Source: Pisolithus tinctorius (Eukaryota > Basidiomycota > Agaricomycetes > Boletales > Pisolithaceae). Taken from it: a DNA stretch of 64,000 nucleotides. The stretch is from NCBI GenBank assembly GCA_024663395.1, contig JANFAH010000004.1:3534001-3598000 (forward strand). The letters run 5' to 3'. The notes beneath the pieces are model-generated. The model was not told the origin of the DNA. It searched no databases and was given only the letters and a program-made list of their open reading frames with translations. Shown one piece after another: positions 1 to 11,089 of the stretch. Made by a program: the position numbers and the translations under genes. The first letter of the stretch is position 1; each line of letters begins with the position of its first letter.

Positions 1-690
1 ATGTCACTACAGATGGTAATTTTCACCACCATCATTGATGTTCCACAGGTAGTTGTCCCCAATTTTATGAGCCCACATATTTCATTCCCAAGGCCAAAGT
101 GGATGTCAGATTGAATGCTCATGCAAGCAGCCACCAAGACAACAACACATTACAGTTCCTGACAAGGCAATTGATCAATGCTAGGCATCATATGAAGCAG
201 CTGATGGCAACAAAAAGAAGGCAGCAATGGATTGCTTTGATGACACTGGCATCATGGCATTGATATGCCATCACAATATCCCCCTTTTCTTTGCAAATAT
301 TGACATGCCTGGTGAGCAACAGAAGTACAGTGTTGTGCTTCTGGAATGCTTCTTTTCCCACCTACCATCCACAGCAATGGTGGTTGTATTGTATGATATT
401 GGTGGTGTTCTTGCTCGTTCTTTAGCTAAGGTATGTCAGTTGCTCCCCCCCACATCCTGGCACTCATTTCCCAAAGTATGATATCCTCAACAATGATGTC
501 ATCTCTTGCCTCTGCTTTGCAACTACTGCTATGCATGCCTATGGCCATGAATGGGCTTGCCAACTTGTTTTTAACCCATGCCTCATTAGTGGACTAGGTC
601 ATTCTGATGGAGAAGGGATGGAACACCTTTGGTCACACTTTATCAAATGCATTGGCATTGAGCAAGCCTTGTTGGTAAGCTGAATATATT
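1..690 (+). pseudogene. KDZ-type transposase fragment (left-truncated, decayed)
   Basis: The translation matches the conserved core of the Kyakuja-Dileera-Zisupton (KDZ) transposases that are abundant in mushroom genomes. Recognisable blocks in order are PTYFIPKAKVDV (about 83-118), AADGNKKKAAMDCFDDTGIM (about 198-255), DIPLFFANID-type HNIPLFFANIDMPGEQQKY, and after an intron YDILNNDVISCLCFATTAMH and GHEWACQLVFNP. The intron is 431-476 (46 nt, GTATGT..AAAG) and its removal restores the family reading SLAK|YDIL. The fragment enters from the left window edge. It carries a TAG before ASYEAADG (about 209-211) and a TGA after DGNFHHHH (about 44), so it is not functional. Beyond about 690 the match ends. 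Family assignment rests on remembered motif patterns, not on a search. Confidence 0.85.
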
Positions 691-1624
691 TTGGGAGATC
701 ACACTGAACCTGAGCCATTTGTTATAGTGTCAGCATCAGATCTGGTTGATTGATTGCCATGTGACTGCAATAGGACTGGAAATGTGAAGTGATCTTGGGG
801 ACTGGATTTGATGATGACTGAGGAAAGGAATTGGCAAACAAGGTGTGGAAGTGCAGCATATCCTCAGTGCTTGTGGGGTTGATATCCTGGAGTTGTGAAG
901 GCAGTGGTCTGATCAATGTAATGCACAGCTTTCATTACACATCATAAGTTTTCACTTAAAGATCTACAAGTTCTCCATTGGTCTACCATCTTTAGATGTG
1001 CTGGTGTTACATTTCACCCCTGTTTTCCTTTGTTTCACCATGTGTTTACTTCATGCTGGTTCTGTTGGACTTGTTTTCCTTTCTTGGCCATCTTCTCTCT
1101 GATCCAACAGCCTTCTATCTCCACCACTGGCATTACTGCCTCTTTATGTGCTTAGGACATGTGTCATCATTGTTCAACCAATGGCATAGTTGGCTCAATA
1201 CATGTGGATGCCTCATGGTCCATTTCCTTTGTAGTATTTAGTCTGCTGGCTCAAGTCTTGGAAACCCAGACTTGAGCTGCTCAATCATACACAGCATTCT
1301 CAGAACTTTGCCCTCAGTGTCCCTTACCAGGACCACTCTTACAGGTGTTGCCCTAAATCCTCTGTCATTTACAGAGGTCACTGCAGCCATTGCTCAGTAG
1401 AAATCCCTTAGTCTGTGGCTGAGCTCCCCTTGCACCTTGACTCTGGTCTAAGCATAACAAAAGCTCAAGTCTACACAGCCTATTGGCTGAAGGACACCAT
1501 TTAGTGCTCCACCATGAACCCCCAAGTTGGGTGCCATTGCAACCCACACAAGAAGAATTGACATCTGACAAAGAACAGGAGAGCACTGTCACTGACACCT
1601 CCTCCAATGAACCAGAACAACTGG
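691..1624. other. No recognisable gene
   Basis: AT-balanced, CpG-poor sequence between the KDZ remnant and the X-like fragment. The longest open frames (for example 996-1241 plus and 1365-1820 minus) are Cys/Ser/Leu-rich, have no domain I recognise and no credible introns. It probably holds old transposon debris. Confidence 0.5.
1249..1277. repeat. Perfect 10-bp inverted repeat with 9-nt loop
   Basis: GCTCAAGTCT (1249-1258) is followed after nine bases by AGACTTGAGC (1268-1277). It could form a stem-loop. No neighbouring gene gives it a function. Confidence 0.5.
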
Positions 1625-2030
1625 TGTGAGTCAAAGTGTGGTTCAGTGGTGGAAACCAACCAAAACCAACACAAAAGACAATAAGAGTGAGTGGTGGTGT
1701 GCCTATGCAGTACCTAGATGGTGGAACCTTTGATTTGGGTGGGTTTTTGCAAGCTACAACACTCAAAGATGAGTGCTGAGGGTTGGGGGTGCTCCTGATG
1801 AAGAAGGAGCAGGAATGCAAGAGGAAGTGATAGGGTAGACTGCTGTTAGCCTACCAAAGGATGGATGATGACTTAATTCAATGTCCTAAGCTGCACTGAG
1901 CTCAGGGAGGACTTGGAGTGAAGTATATTGATGATAGACAATGATAAGCAAAGTAGACAATAGTTAGACTCTTAATAAAGTCTCAACTATCAAAGCTGAT
2001 GAGTGATTTACTGAGTGATGATAAATTGCG
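1625..2030 (-). mobile_element. Old, divergent 3' end of element X (X10)
   Basis: The first ~90 bases (TGTGAGTCAAAGTGTGG, then CCAACCAAAACCAACACAAA and the GAGTGGTGGTGTGCCT block) match the reversed 3' end of the X elements further right. Similarity then weakens but recurs at about 1965-1995 (AGACTCTTAATAAAGTCTC versus AGACTCTTCCGAATGAGCC in X). It is preceded by CTGG, a decayed form of the CCGG target seen at other X copies. The distal boundary is uncertain, and 2031-2299 holds nothing I recognise. Confidence 0.5.
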
Positions 2031-2299
2031 AGCAAGAGGGGCTCTCTGACATCTTCTTTCTATTTTTTAAGTCTGGGTCTTCACTGGTCCAAGGCTGGTC
2101 CAGAGTCCAGTTGGGAGTCAGAAGGTAATACAAGATACTAGAGGGTTTGGACTATTGGACTTAGCAACTGAAGGCACAGTGCTATTCCCTTGCATGGGCC
2201 ATAGTCTGGTCAAGAGATAGAAGGCAGAGGACAGAGGGGACCAGGTTATGACAGGACTAAGTTGATTTCATACTGAGGCTAAAACAGATTATCCTATGG

Positions 2300-3033
2300 T
2301 GTCAAGTCTGGGCCTACTCTGACCAACTCTGATGCTAGACAAGCTCTGGAGAAGGGTTCAGAAGCAAGTCCAACAAAAAGGAACAGAACTCTGACTGGCG
2401 GAGTGTTGGCAGGAATGAAGTCTGCTGAAGAAAAGGTGGAGCAGAGTGAGGGTGTTGGGTTTAGCTCATGTGCCACCCCCTTGCACGATCTCAGCCCTTG
2501 TATTTCAGAGGGAGAGTACAGATGGAGAGTTGGAGATAACTCCAACAGGCAGAAGTCAGAGACAGAAGGAGTAGGAACTAAGTTGATATTTGTACTGAGG
2601 AATGGCAGAGTATGATACATGCTTTTATACTACTATGGAGGTACAGCAACTGGAATTGGAACTGACATATGGAGACTCATAAATTTTCAAGTAAAACTTC
2701 CTAGATGATGAATGAAGGGTAGATGGAGGACATATGAATGGGTAACATAGATCATCCAGAAAAGGAAACAGTCCAGGTGCTGGACCATGTGGTGTGTGCA
2801 CTGTGGAGTACCTGACTGTGCACTGTCAGGGAGAAGTCTGAAGGCAGTCACATGACCCCTCAGAGAATGGTCCACTTGGTCCAGTAGGAGAGCAACACAA
2901 GTCTGACAGCAGTCAGAGCAGAGATGGTTTGCAACTGACAGAAGTTGGGCAGAGTTAGTGCAGAGTGAGTGAACAACTGGCAGAAGAGGGTGTGGAGTGA
3001 GTAAGGACTTAGAGTGAATGTATGGTTATGACA
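2300..3033 (-). repeat. Gypsy-1 3' LTR (734 bp)
   Basis: Aligns along its whole length with 9732-10448. A TATAAAA box on the minus strand lies near 2620. It retains a segment around 2483-2500 that was lost from the other LTR between short CCCTTG direct repeats. A solo copy of the same family lies at 43981-44714. Confidence 0.92.
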
Positions 3034-3049
3034 GTGCCCCCCCCCTTAG
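3034..3049 (-). promoter_or_regulatory. Polypurine tract of Gypsy-1
   Basis: Read on the element strand this is CCTAAGGGGGGGGGCAC directly upstream of the 3' LTR. That is the position and composition expected of the plus-strand primer of reverse transcription. Confidence 0.7.
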
Positions 3050-3185
3050 GGCCTGAACCCTTGAAGGCTGCATGTATGGGACAAGATCAACATGAGTTGA
3101 TCATTTGAAATTATTTTGATGCCTCAAGGATAATGGCTTTAGCTGCAGTGGAGCTCCATCGGAGTTCGAAGTACTGCTTAAAAAC

Positions 3186-4496
3186 ATGTGTCAGGGCACT
3201 GAACCTTCGTCCCTTCCTCCCACCATCATGTCCTCCCAGTGCCAGAGCAAAACCCCCCAACCAACCCCCAGTCATGTCCGCAACTACTCCCAAGTCGCAG
3301 ATGAAGAGCTGGTTGTCCTGACTGATGACTCCACTGACACTGAGCGAGAGAAGTCTGCGGAGAAGGCACACTGACAAGAGGAGGCCAAGTGGAGAGAGAG
3401 AGAGTGCAAGGCAGAGCGCAAGGCCAAGTGTGAGGAGGCCAAGAGGTGGAAGGTGGAGGAGGAGTAGTTGGAGGCAGAGTGGAAGAAGAGAGTGGAAGAG
3501 GAGGCTCAGAGGAGAAGAGTGATGGAGGAAGAGGAGGCTTGAAAGAAGAGGGCAGCAGAGGAAGAGGCAGAGAGGCAGAGGCAGAGAGCCTCTCAGGAGA
3601 GGGCCCAGGCCAGGCAGGATGAGGCCATGCAGAGGTGAGTAGCAGATTACTGTGAGTCAGGTGGAGCTGACCTATTTTTTTTTTTGACCTTATTCTATTT
3701 CAGGTTAACCGGCACAGTGTATGATGTCAACACTGCCCAGAAGGTCCCTGGGGCCTCTGTGGTGGTCACTGCAACCAAGAGAGCCCCCTGCACCTGCTGT
3801 ATAGCAAGTCTGATGGCAGGGCAGTGTGAGCCAGGGCAAGGTAAGACCAGGGCCTGTGTGCCCTGCCACAACAAGAAGAAGACTTGCAGTTGGATGTGGG
3901 AGGAGGTGGCAGTGGGGCCTTTGCAGAAGAGAGCAGGGACAGGAAGCTCCAGAGGGGAGAAGAAGAAGAGGGTGCAAGGGAAGGGAAAGGAGAGAGCAAT
4001 GGAGACAGAAGAGGCAGATGACAAGTGGGAGGCAGGCAGAGAGGATGAGGAAGAGCCAGCAACACCACACAAGGGACCCTTAGGAGTGGGGGTCTCCTCC
4101 TGGTGGACAGAGTGGGAGTGGGAGCAGCAGCTGCAGGCTGCAGAGAGGTATGTGGCAGCACACAAGAAGGCTGCAACAGCCTTCGAGAGGATGGCAAGGG
4201 CAGCAGAGCAGATGGTGGAGGCCGCAGAGCAGACAGCCAATGAGTGGGGGCTGTACTGTGAGTGGGTGGAATGGGCAGAGATGAGGAGGAGGGATGATGT
4301 GCATGAGGCCAAGATGGCTGAGTTTGAGTGCACAGGAGGAGGATGGAAGAGGCCTCAGTTGGAGGTGACAGAGGACAAGAACGAGGAAGCAGATGAAGGT
4401 GCAGAGGGGGATAATGAGGAAGAGGAAGAAGTCAGAGGAGAGAAGGAAGGTGGAGAAGAACAGGAGGGTGGTGGAGAACAAGTGATGGAAGAGTAG
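3186..4496 (+). pseudogene. Antisense accessory gene of Gypsy-1: charged coiled coil plus zinc-cluster-like motif
   Basis: Two exons run opposite to gag-pol. Exon 1 (3186-3634) encodes a Ser/Thr-rich head (VADEELVVLTDDSTDTERE) and then long Glu/Arg/Lys-rich coiled-coil sequence. The intron is 3635-3703 (GTGAGT..TTCAG) and joins MQR to LTGT in frame. Exon 2 has a cysteine cluster (CTCC..C..CEPGQG..RACVPCHNKKKTCSW), which resembles the Zn2Cys6-like clusters in many mushroom proteins found near transposons. A Trp/Glu-rich coiled coil and an acidic tail to the stop at 4496 follow. Exon 1 has three in-frame stops (TGA, TAG, TGA), so it is broken, while exon 2 is open for about 260 codons. A role in element regulation is inference. 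Confidence 0.65.
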
Positions 4497-4740
4497 AGTT
4501 GTTTTGTTTTGTTTTTCTTTTCTTTTCTTTTTTTTTTTTGTCTTTAGTTTGTATATTTTGTGTACCACTACAAAATAGACTTGTGACCTTGCTTGTGATT
4601 CTGAGAAGTGAAATGGGTAAGTGGAGGAAAATTCTAAGTACTTAAGGTAGTTCGGTAAGAGGCAGAGTTGGCCTGTGGAGGAGGACTATGTAGGCAGAGT
4701 ATTATGGTGGAGGTTGGTATGGGCCAGGTTTGTGTGGGTA

Positions 4741-4956
4741 TCATTCATGGAAAGTGGAAACCATGTTGGAGGCATGATCCAGCTCAGTTGCAAGCAACCA
4801 AGAGGTTTCTTTGTCAGTGTTCTCATAACCAGCCCAGTGGACTAGGTACAAGAGTTGACAGTGGCGGTGATGGTGGTCCACCTTAGAGTCAAGTATCTCT
4901 GATACTTCATACTCAAGGTCACCATCAACATCCACTGGTGGAGGCAGAGGTTGTTG
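4741..4956 (-). pseudogene. Gypsy-1 C-terminal chromodomain
   Basis: The minus-strand frame reads DLEYEVSEILDSK, then LLYLVHWAGYENTDKETSW, the signature of a chromodomain (aromatic cage residues Y/W/W and the LVHWxGY core). It follows the integrase of the same element. Domains of this type bind methylated histone H3 tails. The stretch 4497-4740 on its other side is T-rich and non-coding. Confidence 0.8.
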
Positions 4957-6288
4957 TCAGTTTGGGAAGGGGTTAGCTGCTGTGGCTTCCAGTTGTGAGA
5001 CATGGAAGACCAGATGTACCAAGCACATAGAGTCAGGGAGCTTAAGGGTGACAGGGTGCATACCTGGCCTGGCCAAGATGGTGAACAGACCTAAGTACTT
5101 TTCAGAGAGTTTTTCTGAAGGACGAGTGGAGTGGAAGTACTTGGCTTTGACGTAGGCCTGTTCTCCAACCTTAAACTCAGGTGGAGGTATGTGTCTGGCA
5201 TCTGCTGGACCCTGGTAGTGCTGCTGAGTGGTGGACATTTTGGAGTGGAGGAAGTCATGAAGGGCAGAGAGTTCAACAACATAGTCATGAGCCCTTGGAG
5301 GAGTGAAGTCTTGGTCAGGGACCACAGACAGGTTTGGATGGTATCCCTTGTTAGCAAAGAAGGGAGAAACTCCAGTAGTCACACTTGGTGTGTTGTTGAA
5401 AGCGAACTCCACTAGGGGCAATGGCTCAGCCCAGTTGTCTTGTTGGTAGTTACAGTAGACATGAAGGTACTGCTTGAGGGTCTGGTTCATTCACTTGGTC
5501 TGGCTATCACCTTCTGGGTGGTAACCCAAAGTGAAGTGAAGACATATATCAAGGGCCTTTCCTAGAGAGCAGAAGAAGTGTAAGATGAACTCAGGACCTC
5601 TGTCAGAGGTGACATTAGCTGGCACTCCATGCTTGGAGAAGACATGGGTAAGGAAGAGCTTAGTGAGTTTGGCAGAGGTGATGGAGTCATGAGTGGGGAT
5701 GAACACTGCTTGCTTTGAGAGGTGGTCCACTACCATGAGGATGGCAGAGTAGCCATCAGAGTTGGGCAGGTGTTCGATGAAGTCCATGGAGATGGAGTTC
5801 CAAGGTCTCTCTGGGATGGGGAGTTGCTTCAGTAGACCATAGGGGCAGTGGCATGGAGTTTTGCTCTGTCGACAGGCAGTGCAAGACCTGACATATTCTT
5901 TCATGTTGGAGCGGAGGTTAGGCCACATGTAGTCCCTGTGGACAAGTTCTAGGGTGCAGTTTTGCCTGAAATGGCCTGCTAGAGGATGGTCATGCTTAAA
6001 CTGAAGCACTCAGAGGCAGAGATCATCAATGTCAGGGACAAAGATGTGACCATCAAGGTGGAGTAGACCATTGGAGTCCAGGGACCACTGAGGCTTAGTC
6101 GGAGTTGGAAGATGGCTGGCAGAGACAGGGTCGGATGGTAGGGCAGAGATGATGTTGGAGTGCAAGCACTCAACATCAAAGACCATGGTGGCACAGAGCA
6201 CAGGTGCCATGAGGGTAGTGGTACAGAGGGATGACGCAAGTTGCTCCTGTGTAAACACAGGGCAGAGATTGTGAGGATTTACCTGCAC
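4957..6288 (-). pseudogene. Gypsy-1 integrase (H2C2 zinc finger, DDE core, C-terminal domain)
   Basis: Minus-strand frames carry HDHPLAGHFRQN..CTACRQSK (H2C2 zinc-binding motif), then ISMDFIEHLP (first Asp), VTSDRGPEF (second Asp) and the region of the third catalytic residue at YHPEGDSQTK. The family motif there is QTDGQTER, so the frame ends just before the expected glutamate. The continuation at 5490-4957 holds the end of the core and the C-terminal DNA-binding region (WAEPLPLVEFAFNN, KVGEQAYVKAKY). A stop separates the two frames. About 6010-6288 covers the N-terminal part in a poorly conserved frame. Confidence 0.85.
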
Positions 6289-6366
6289 ATAGTTCCTATC
6301 CCCCCCTTTTGGGTAGATGTCCCAATGTTGTGTGAGTGCATTGGGTTTGGCTCCTAAGTGGCCAGG

Positions 6367-8496
6367 TCATAAGTGGATGGAAAGGTTAAACTGTGAAAGG
6401 TACTCTGACCAGCGGGCCTGTCGATGAGTGAGAACCTTAGAGGTGGAAAAATACTCAAGGTTTTTGTGGTCCATCACCATGTCGACAGGTAAGGCAGAAC
6501 CTTCTAGGTAATGCTGCCAATGGTGGAAAGCCTTGAAGATAGCCAACAGCTCCTTGTCATGGGTATCATAGTTGAGTTCTGGCACAGTCATGGTGTGGGA
6601 GTAGAAAGCGACTGGGCAGAGTTCACTGTCGGAGCAGGTGATCGACAAAATACCAGCAATGGCATAGTTGGAGGTGTCAGTTTCCACTGTAAGTGGAGTG
6701 TCAGGGTCCCAGTGTGTGAGGACAGGAGCAGAGCTGAAGGCATCCTTCAGGTGGAGGAAGGCAGAGTGACACTCCTCAGAAAAGTTCCAAGGAGCACCCT
6801 TTTGTGTGAGGTGAGTGAGCAGAACAACGATGTTGGAGTAGTTATTAATGAATCATTGATAGAAATTTGCAAAGCCAAGGAAAGACTGGATGTCTTGCAC
6901 CTTCTGCAGGTCAGGCCAGTCATGGACTGCCTGAGCCTTCTCAGTGGACATGGTGAGACCAGAGGGAGAGAGAACATAACCAAGGTACTTGACAGAGTCA
7001 GAGTGAAACTTGCACTTCTCTGGCTTGGCATAAAGACCATGCTTTTGAAGGTGATGGAGTACCTCTTTTACATGTTCACAGTGCAACTCCATGTCCTGTG
7101 AATAAATTAAGATGTCATTGAGGTATACCACAATGCAGACATTGAGCATGTCTGCAAAGATGCTATTGACAAATTGCTGGAAAGCTGCAGGCACGTTAGT
7201 CAGACCAAATGGCATTACCTGCCACTCATAAGAACCATAACAAGTGTGGAAAGCCATTTTCCATTCATCTCTGTCTGCTATGTGGACTAGATGATAGGCA
7301 TGGCAGAGGTCAATCTTGGTGTAGACTTTAGTGCAGCTTGGAGAGTTGAGTAGGTCAGAGATGAGCAGTAGCAGATAGCAATCTTTTTTCATGATTTTGT
7401 TGAGTCCTTGATAATCTACACAGAGGCAGAGTGAACCATCCTTCTTTTTTACAAAGAGGACAGGGGCACCATGAGCAGAGGTGGACTGTTTGATGAAACT
7501 GTAGCCAAGATGCTTGTCAATGAAGGTGCAGAGAGCTTCAAGCTCTGGTGGAGAAAGAGAGTAGATCATGCCAATGGGCAGAGAAGTTCCTTCCTCGAGC
7601 TCGATCTTGAGATTGAACGAGCAGTGTGGCAGAAGTTCAGTAGCCTTGTCTTTACTAAAGATGTCAGCAAACTCATGATACTCAGGAGGGACTGAGGAGA
7701 GGTCAGGAGGTGGAGAAGAAGCAGAGGACACACGAAGCTTCACATCATCAGCAGAGAGCTGCAAGCAGAACTGTCTAGAGCCAGGGAGAGCACAGGCTCT
7801 GACATACACAGCAGCATTGATGAGTGAGATGAGCAGAGCAGAGCACAGTGAGTCTGTTGGAGTTGCAGTCAGAGCTGCAGACAGAGCAGAGGGTGTCAGA
7901 TCCAGAGCAGAGGTCACAGTGGAAGGTGACAAAGGTGCCTGGGGTGTTGGCATTCCCTGTGATGATGGTTTGAATGATATACTGCCCAGTACCCAGTCAA
8001 TCAACAGATTGAAGTGGGTGAGCCAGTTGTGTCCTAACACCAGCAAACATGAAGAATCCAATGGAGTAACATAAAATGAAACAGAATTGACATCACTGGA
8101 AGGAAAGCAGAGGGAAAGATCTACTTCTTGGGAAATGACAGCATTTGTACTACCATTGAACAAGTGGAGCAGAATCGGTGGAGTAACAGAGGAAACAGGA
8201 ATGGCATATTTTTTGATTATAGACAGGTCTACAAAACAATGAGAAGAGCTGGAATTGCTCAACACAGAAACAGTATCAACAGAATAATCCAGAAGAGTTA
8301 CAGATGGAAGTAAAGAATTGGGGCTAGAAAGGGCAGACACATTGAGTTGGATGTCTGGTTGCACACAGTTGGGATCAACACTTCCTCCAGGCTGTGTGAG
8401 CTCCCTGGAGGAGTGGACTAATTTTTTGGCTCTGCCTTCTCTGCAGGTGGAGGAGGCAGAGTCCCAGCTGTAGCTGCATGGGCTTTGGCTGCACAA
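6367..8496 (-). pseudogene. Gypsy-1 protease, reverse transcriptase and RNase H
   Basis: The frame 8496-6853 begins with a retropepsin-like region whose active-site DSG has decayed (LSNSSSSHCFVD). The RT follows: PVLFVKKKDGSL, LCVDYQGLN, MPFGLTNVPAAFQ and the catalytic box YLNDILIYS, where the family has YLDD, so the first catalytic Asp is Asn. The frame ends at FANFYQ followed by TGA where FYRRFI is expected. It resumes in phase through VETDTSNYAIAGIL and LNYDTHDKELLAIF (RNase H) to 6367. It starts inside the 3' end of gag in a different frame, as expected for gag-pol overlap. The element cannot reverse transcribe as it stands. Confidence 0.9.
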
Positions 8497-9588
8497 GAGG
8501 TAGACTTGGGGCAGTCCTTGGCAGAGTGGCCAGCCTCACCACAGAAGAGGCAGAGGTTGTTCTTCATCCTGTGCTGGCATTCAGTGGAGGTGAGTTTGCC
8601 ATCCTTGCCCAGAAGATGGGCAATATTGGACTTGGGTGGATCTTTCTGCCTGCCCTTGCCCTTGGCATCAGACTTTGGAGCAGAAGCAGAGGATGATGAT
8701 TTAGTTTTATTGTCGGAGTTGGAAGACTGCGACTTGTTGGAGGTGGATTTGGTGGTGTGTGAGATTTCTGCTTTACACTCCCAGTAGCATGCATCGATAG
8801 TCTGAGTGAGTTTGTGGAGTTGCACAAGGGTAGAAGATTTTCTGATGTGAGCGATCTCATCCTTGATGCAGTCTGGAAGTCCACTATAAAAGCGGTGGTG
8901 GAGTGCACTGACACCATAGTCCTTGACCTGTGAAGCCCAGCGATTGAACTCCACAACATACTTGGTAATTTGAGAGCCATCCTTCATAGTAAGGTTCTCA
9001 AGTTGTTGGACAGCATCTGCTATGGTGTCATGCAGGCCAAAATTTGTTGTGAGCTCTTGTAAGAACTCATGATAGTCATCCATCCAGAGCAGGCAGTCAT
9101 AATTGTTGGGGTTTAGCAGGTCTGGCTCAAACCAAGCCAGGGCCATACCCTTAAGATAAGATTGAGCAAAGGTAACCTTTGCTCTGTCAGAGCAGAATGT
9201 GTGAGGGCAGTCTTGGAAGTTCAGCTCACATTGAATGAGGAACTCATGGAGTGTCTTAGGGTCAGAGCTGTCGAAGGTGTCAGGCTTGTGGACCTTGGTT
9301 TTCAGAGTGGAGTCCCCAGTGTGCAAGCGCATGGACAGCTCTAGCAAGAGCTACGAGGGGATCCTCTGGCAGCTCAGCTGGGTCTTTGGGGATATCCCCA
9401 TCACCACTGCCCCTTCCATCGGGATCACCATCAGGATCATCAGGGTTGGGGTCAGGTCCATCATCTCGATTACAAGGAGACAGTATGGAAGGTTGTTGGG
9501 TGGAGGTTGGAGCGACCAGCTTGCAAAGCACTTTCACCTTCAGCACGAGAGCAGTGTTGAGTGGAGAATGATTGGAACTGTTTGACAA
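8418..9588 (-). pseudogene. Gypsy-1 Gag with CCHC zinc knuckle
   Basis: The frame 9347-8418 encodes a Ty3/gypsy capsid region (VTFAQSYLKGMALAWFEPDL, IADAVQQLENLTMKDGSQIT), a Ser/Lys-rich linker and a nucleocapsid knuckle CLFCGEAGHSAKDC. The N-terminal acidic Pro/Asp/Gly part lies in another frame (about 9588-9335, DDGPDPNPDDPDGDPD), so a frameshift sits near 9335-9345. Neither frame begins with a convincing ATG. The stretch 9589-9731 up to the 5' LTR is leader. Confidence 0.82.
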
Positions 9589-9731
9589 CAGAAGGGAGTC
9601 AATGTGGATTGGCTAGTGCAGCAGTGAGGTTCTCAGCAACCTCTCTCTGGGATTGAGCTCAAGTTCTCATAACAGTGTAAGTTTTTTGGAAGACAGAAAA
9701 TGAGATTGTACAAGTGTGAGTACAAATATAC

Positions 9732-10448
9732 TGTCAAGTCCAGGCCTACTCTGACCAACTCTGATGCTAGACAAGCTCTGGAGAAGGGTTCAGAAGCAAG
9801 TCCAACAAAAAGGAACAGAACTCCAACTGGCGGAGCATTGGCAGGAATGAAGTCTGCTGAAGAAAAGGCAGAGCAGAGTGAGGGTGTTGGGTTTAGCTCA
9901 TGTGCTACCCCCTTGTATTTCAGAGGGAGAGTACAGATGGAGAGTCAGAGATAACTCCAACAGGCAGAAGTCAGAGACAGAAGGAGTAGGAACTAAGTTG
10001 ATATTCATACTGAGGAATGGCAGAGTATGATACATGCTTTTATACTACTATGGAGGTACAGCAACCGGAATTGGAACTGACATACAGAGACTCATAAATT
10101 TTCAAGTAAAACTTCCTAGATGATGAATGAAGGGTAGATGGAGGACATATGAATGGGTAACATAGATCATCCAGAAAAGGAAACAGTCCAGGTGCTGGAC
10201 CATGTGGTGTGTGCACTGCAGAGTACCTGACTGTGCGCTGTCAGGGAGAAGTCTGAAGGCAGTCACATGACCCCTCAGAGAATGGTCCACTTGGTCCAGT
10301 AGGAGAGCAACACAAGTCTCACAGCAGTTGGAGCAGAGATGGTTTGCAACTGACAGAAGTTGGGTGGAGTTAGTGCAGAGTGAGTGAACTACCAGCAGAA
10401 GAGGGTGCAGAGTGAGTAAGGACTTGGAGTGAATGCATGGTTATGACA
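9732..10448 (-). repeat. Gypsy-1 5' LTR (717 bp)
   Basis: Pairs with 2300-3033. A minus-strand TATAAAA box lies at about 10037-10043, consistent with transcription into gag. I could not identify a tRNA-complementary primer site in the first bases of the internal region (element strand GTATATTTGTACTCACAC). The 206 bases between this LTR and the first X fragment (10449-10654) hold nothing recognisable. Confidence 0.92.
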
Positions 10449-10654
10449 TATGGCTTAAATACTAGAAGTAACCTAAGTGTAACATAGCACTGGAGACCAG
10501 TCTGTGCCAGTACAGCAATGATTGGTAAACATATTGGTAAGTAGTGTTACAAAGAATATTATCAAGCAAGAGTATGAACAAAGGGATTACTGGGAACTGG
10601 GGCAGGACTTGTGGCTGGGCCAGGTATTACACCAGCCCAGTACCAACTGAGTGG

Positions 10655-10872
10655 TGTCACACACCAAAGGTGTTGTGGACATGGTTACAGCTGACTCTGC
10701 CTAACTCATTGATGAGTTGCATGCAATGCCCATGCCATGCAGATGAAGACTAAAGGCCTCATGTGTAGAAAGACTGCTGGACATGAGCAGCCATCCTTTG
10801 CACAACAATGAGTCATCAGTGCTAAAGAGAAAAGAGGAAGTGAGTTAAGCACACATTAAAAGTTTTTAGCAC
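10655..10872 (+). mobile_element. X1: 5' 218 bp of an element X copy
   Basis: Begins TGTCACACACCAAAGG like every forward X copy and stops exactly at TTTTTAGCAC, where X2 begins. The four bases GCAC (10869-10872) correspond to GCGC in better-preserved copies. The remainder of X1 is not found at the expected place after X2, so it was lost, probably by recombination between X copies. Confidence 0.8.
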
Positions 10873-11089
10873 TGTCACACACCAAAGGTGTTGTGGACAT
10901 GGTTACAGCTGACTCTGCCTAACTCATTGATGAGTTGCACACAATGCCCAAGCATGCAGATGAAGACTAAAGGCCTCATGCGTAGAAAGACTGTCAGATG
11001 TTAACAGTCATCCTTCACACAAGAACAAGTCGTCAGTGCTAAAGAGAAAAGAGGAAGTGAGTTAAGTGCACATTAAAGGTTTTTAGCAC

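Larger units (their letters stand above)
2300..10448 (-). mobile_element. Gypsy-1: full-length Ty3/gypsy chromovirus with 5-bp target duplication
   Basis: The element has two direct LTRs with TG..CA ends (TGTCAAG..TATGACA on the plus strand), flanked by TATGG at 2295-2299 and 10449-10453. Coding order on the minus strand is gag, protease, reverse transcriptase, RNase H, integrase and chromodomain, the order of chromoviral Ty3/gypsy elements. The C-terminal chromodomain normally guides integration toward heterochromatin. Between integrase and 3' LTR lies an antisense gene on the plus strand. Stops, frameshifts and a catalytic Asp change make it inactive, and CpG dinucleotides are strongly depleted. 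The empty site would have read ATCC-TATGG-CTTAAATAC. Confidence 0.93.

Noticed and set aside
3695..4568. Several minus-strand frames (212, 162, 143 codons) in Gypsy-1
   Set aside because: They are Ser/Leu/Pro-rich complements of the Glu/Arg/Gln-rich antisense gene, and its intron and cysteine cluster support the plus strand.
6511..7101. 196-codon plus-strand frame
   Set aside because: Antisense to the Gypsy-1 RT/RNase H, whose motifs are clear on the minus strand.
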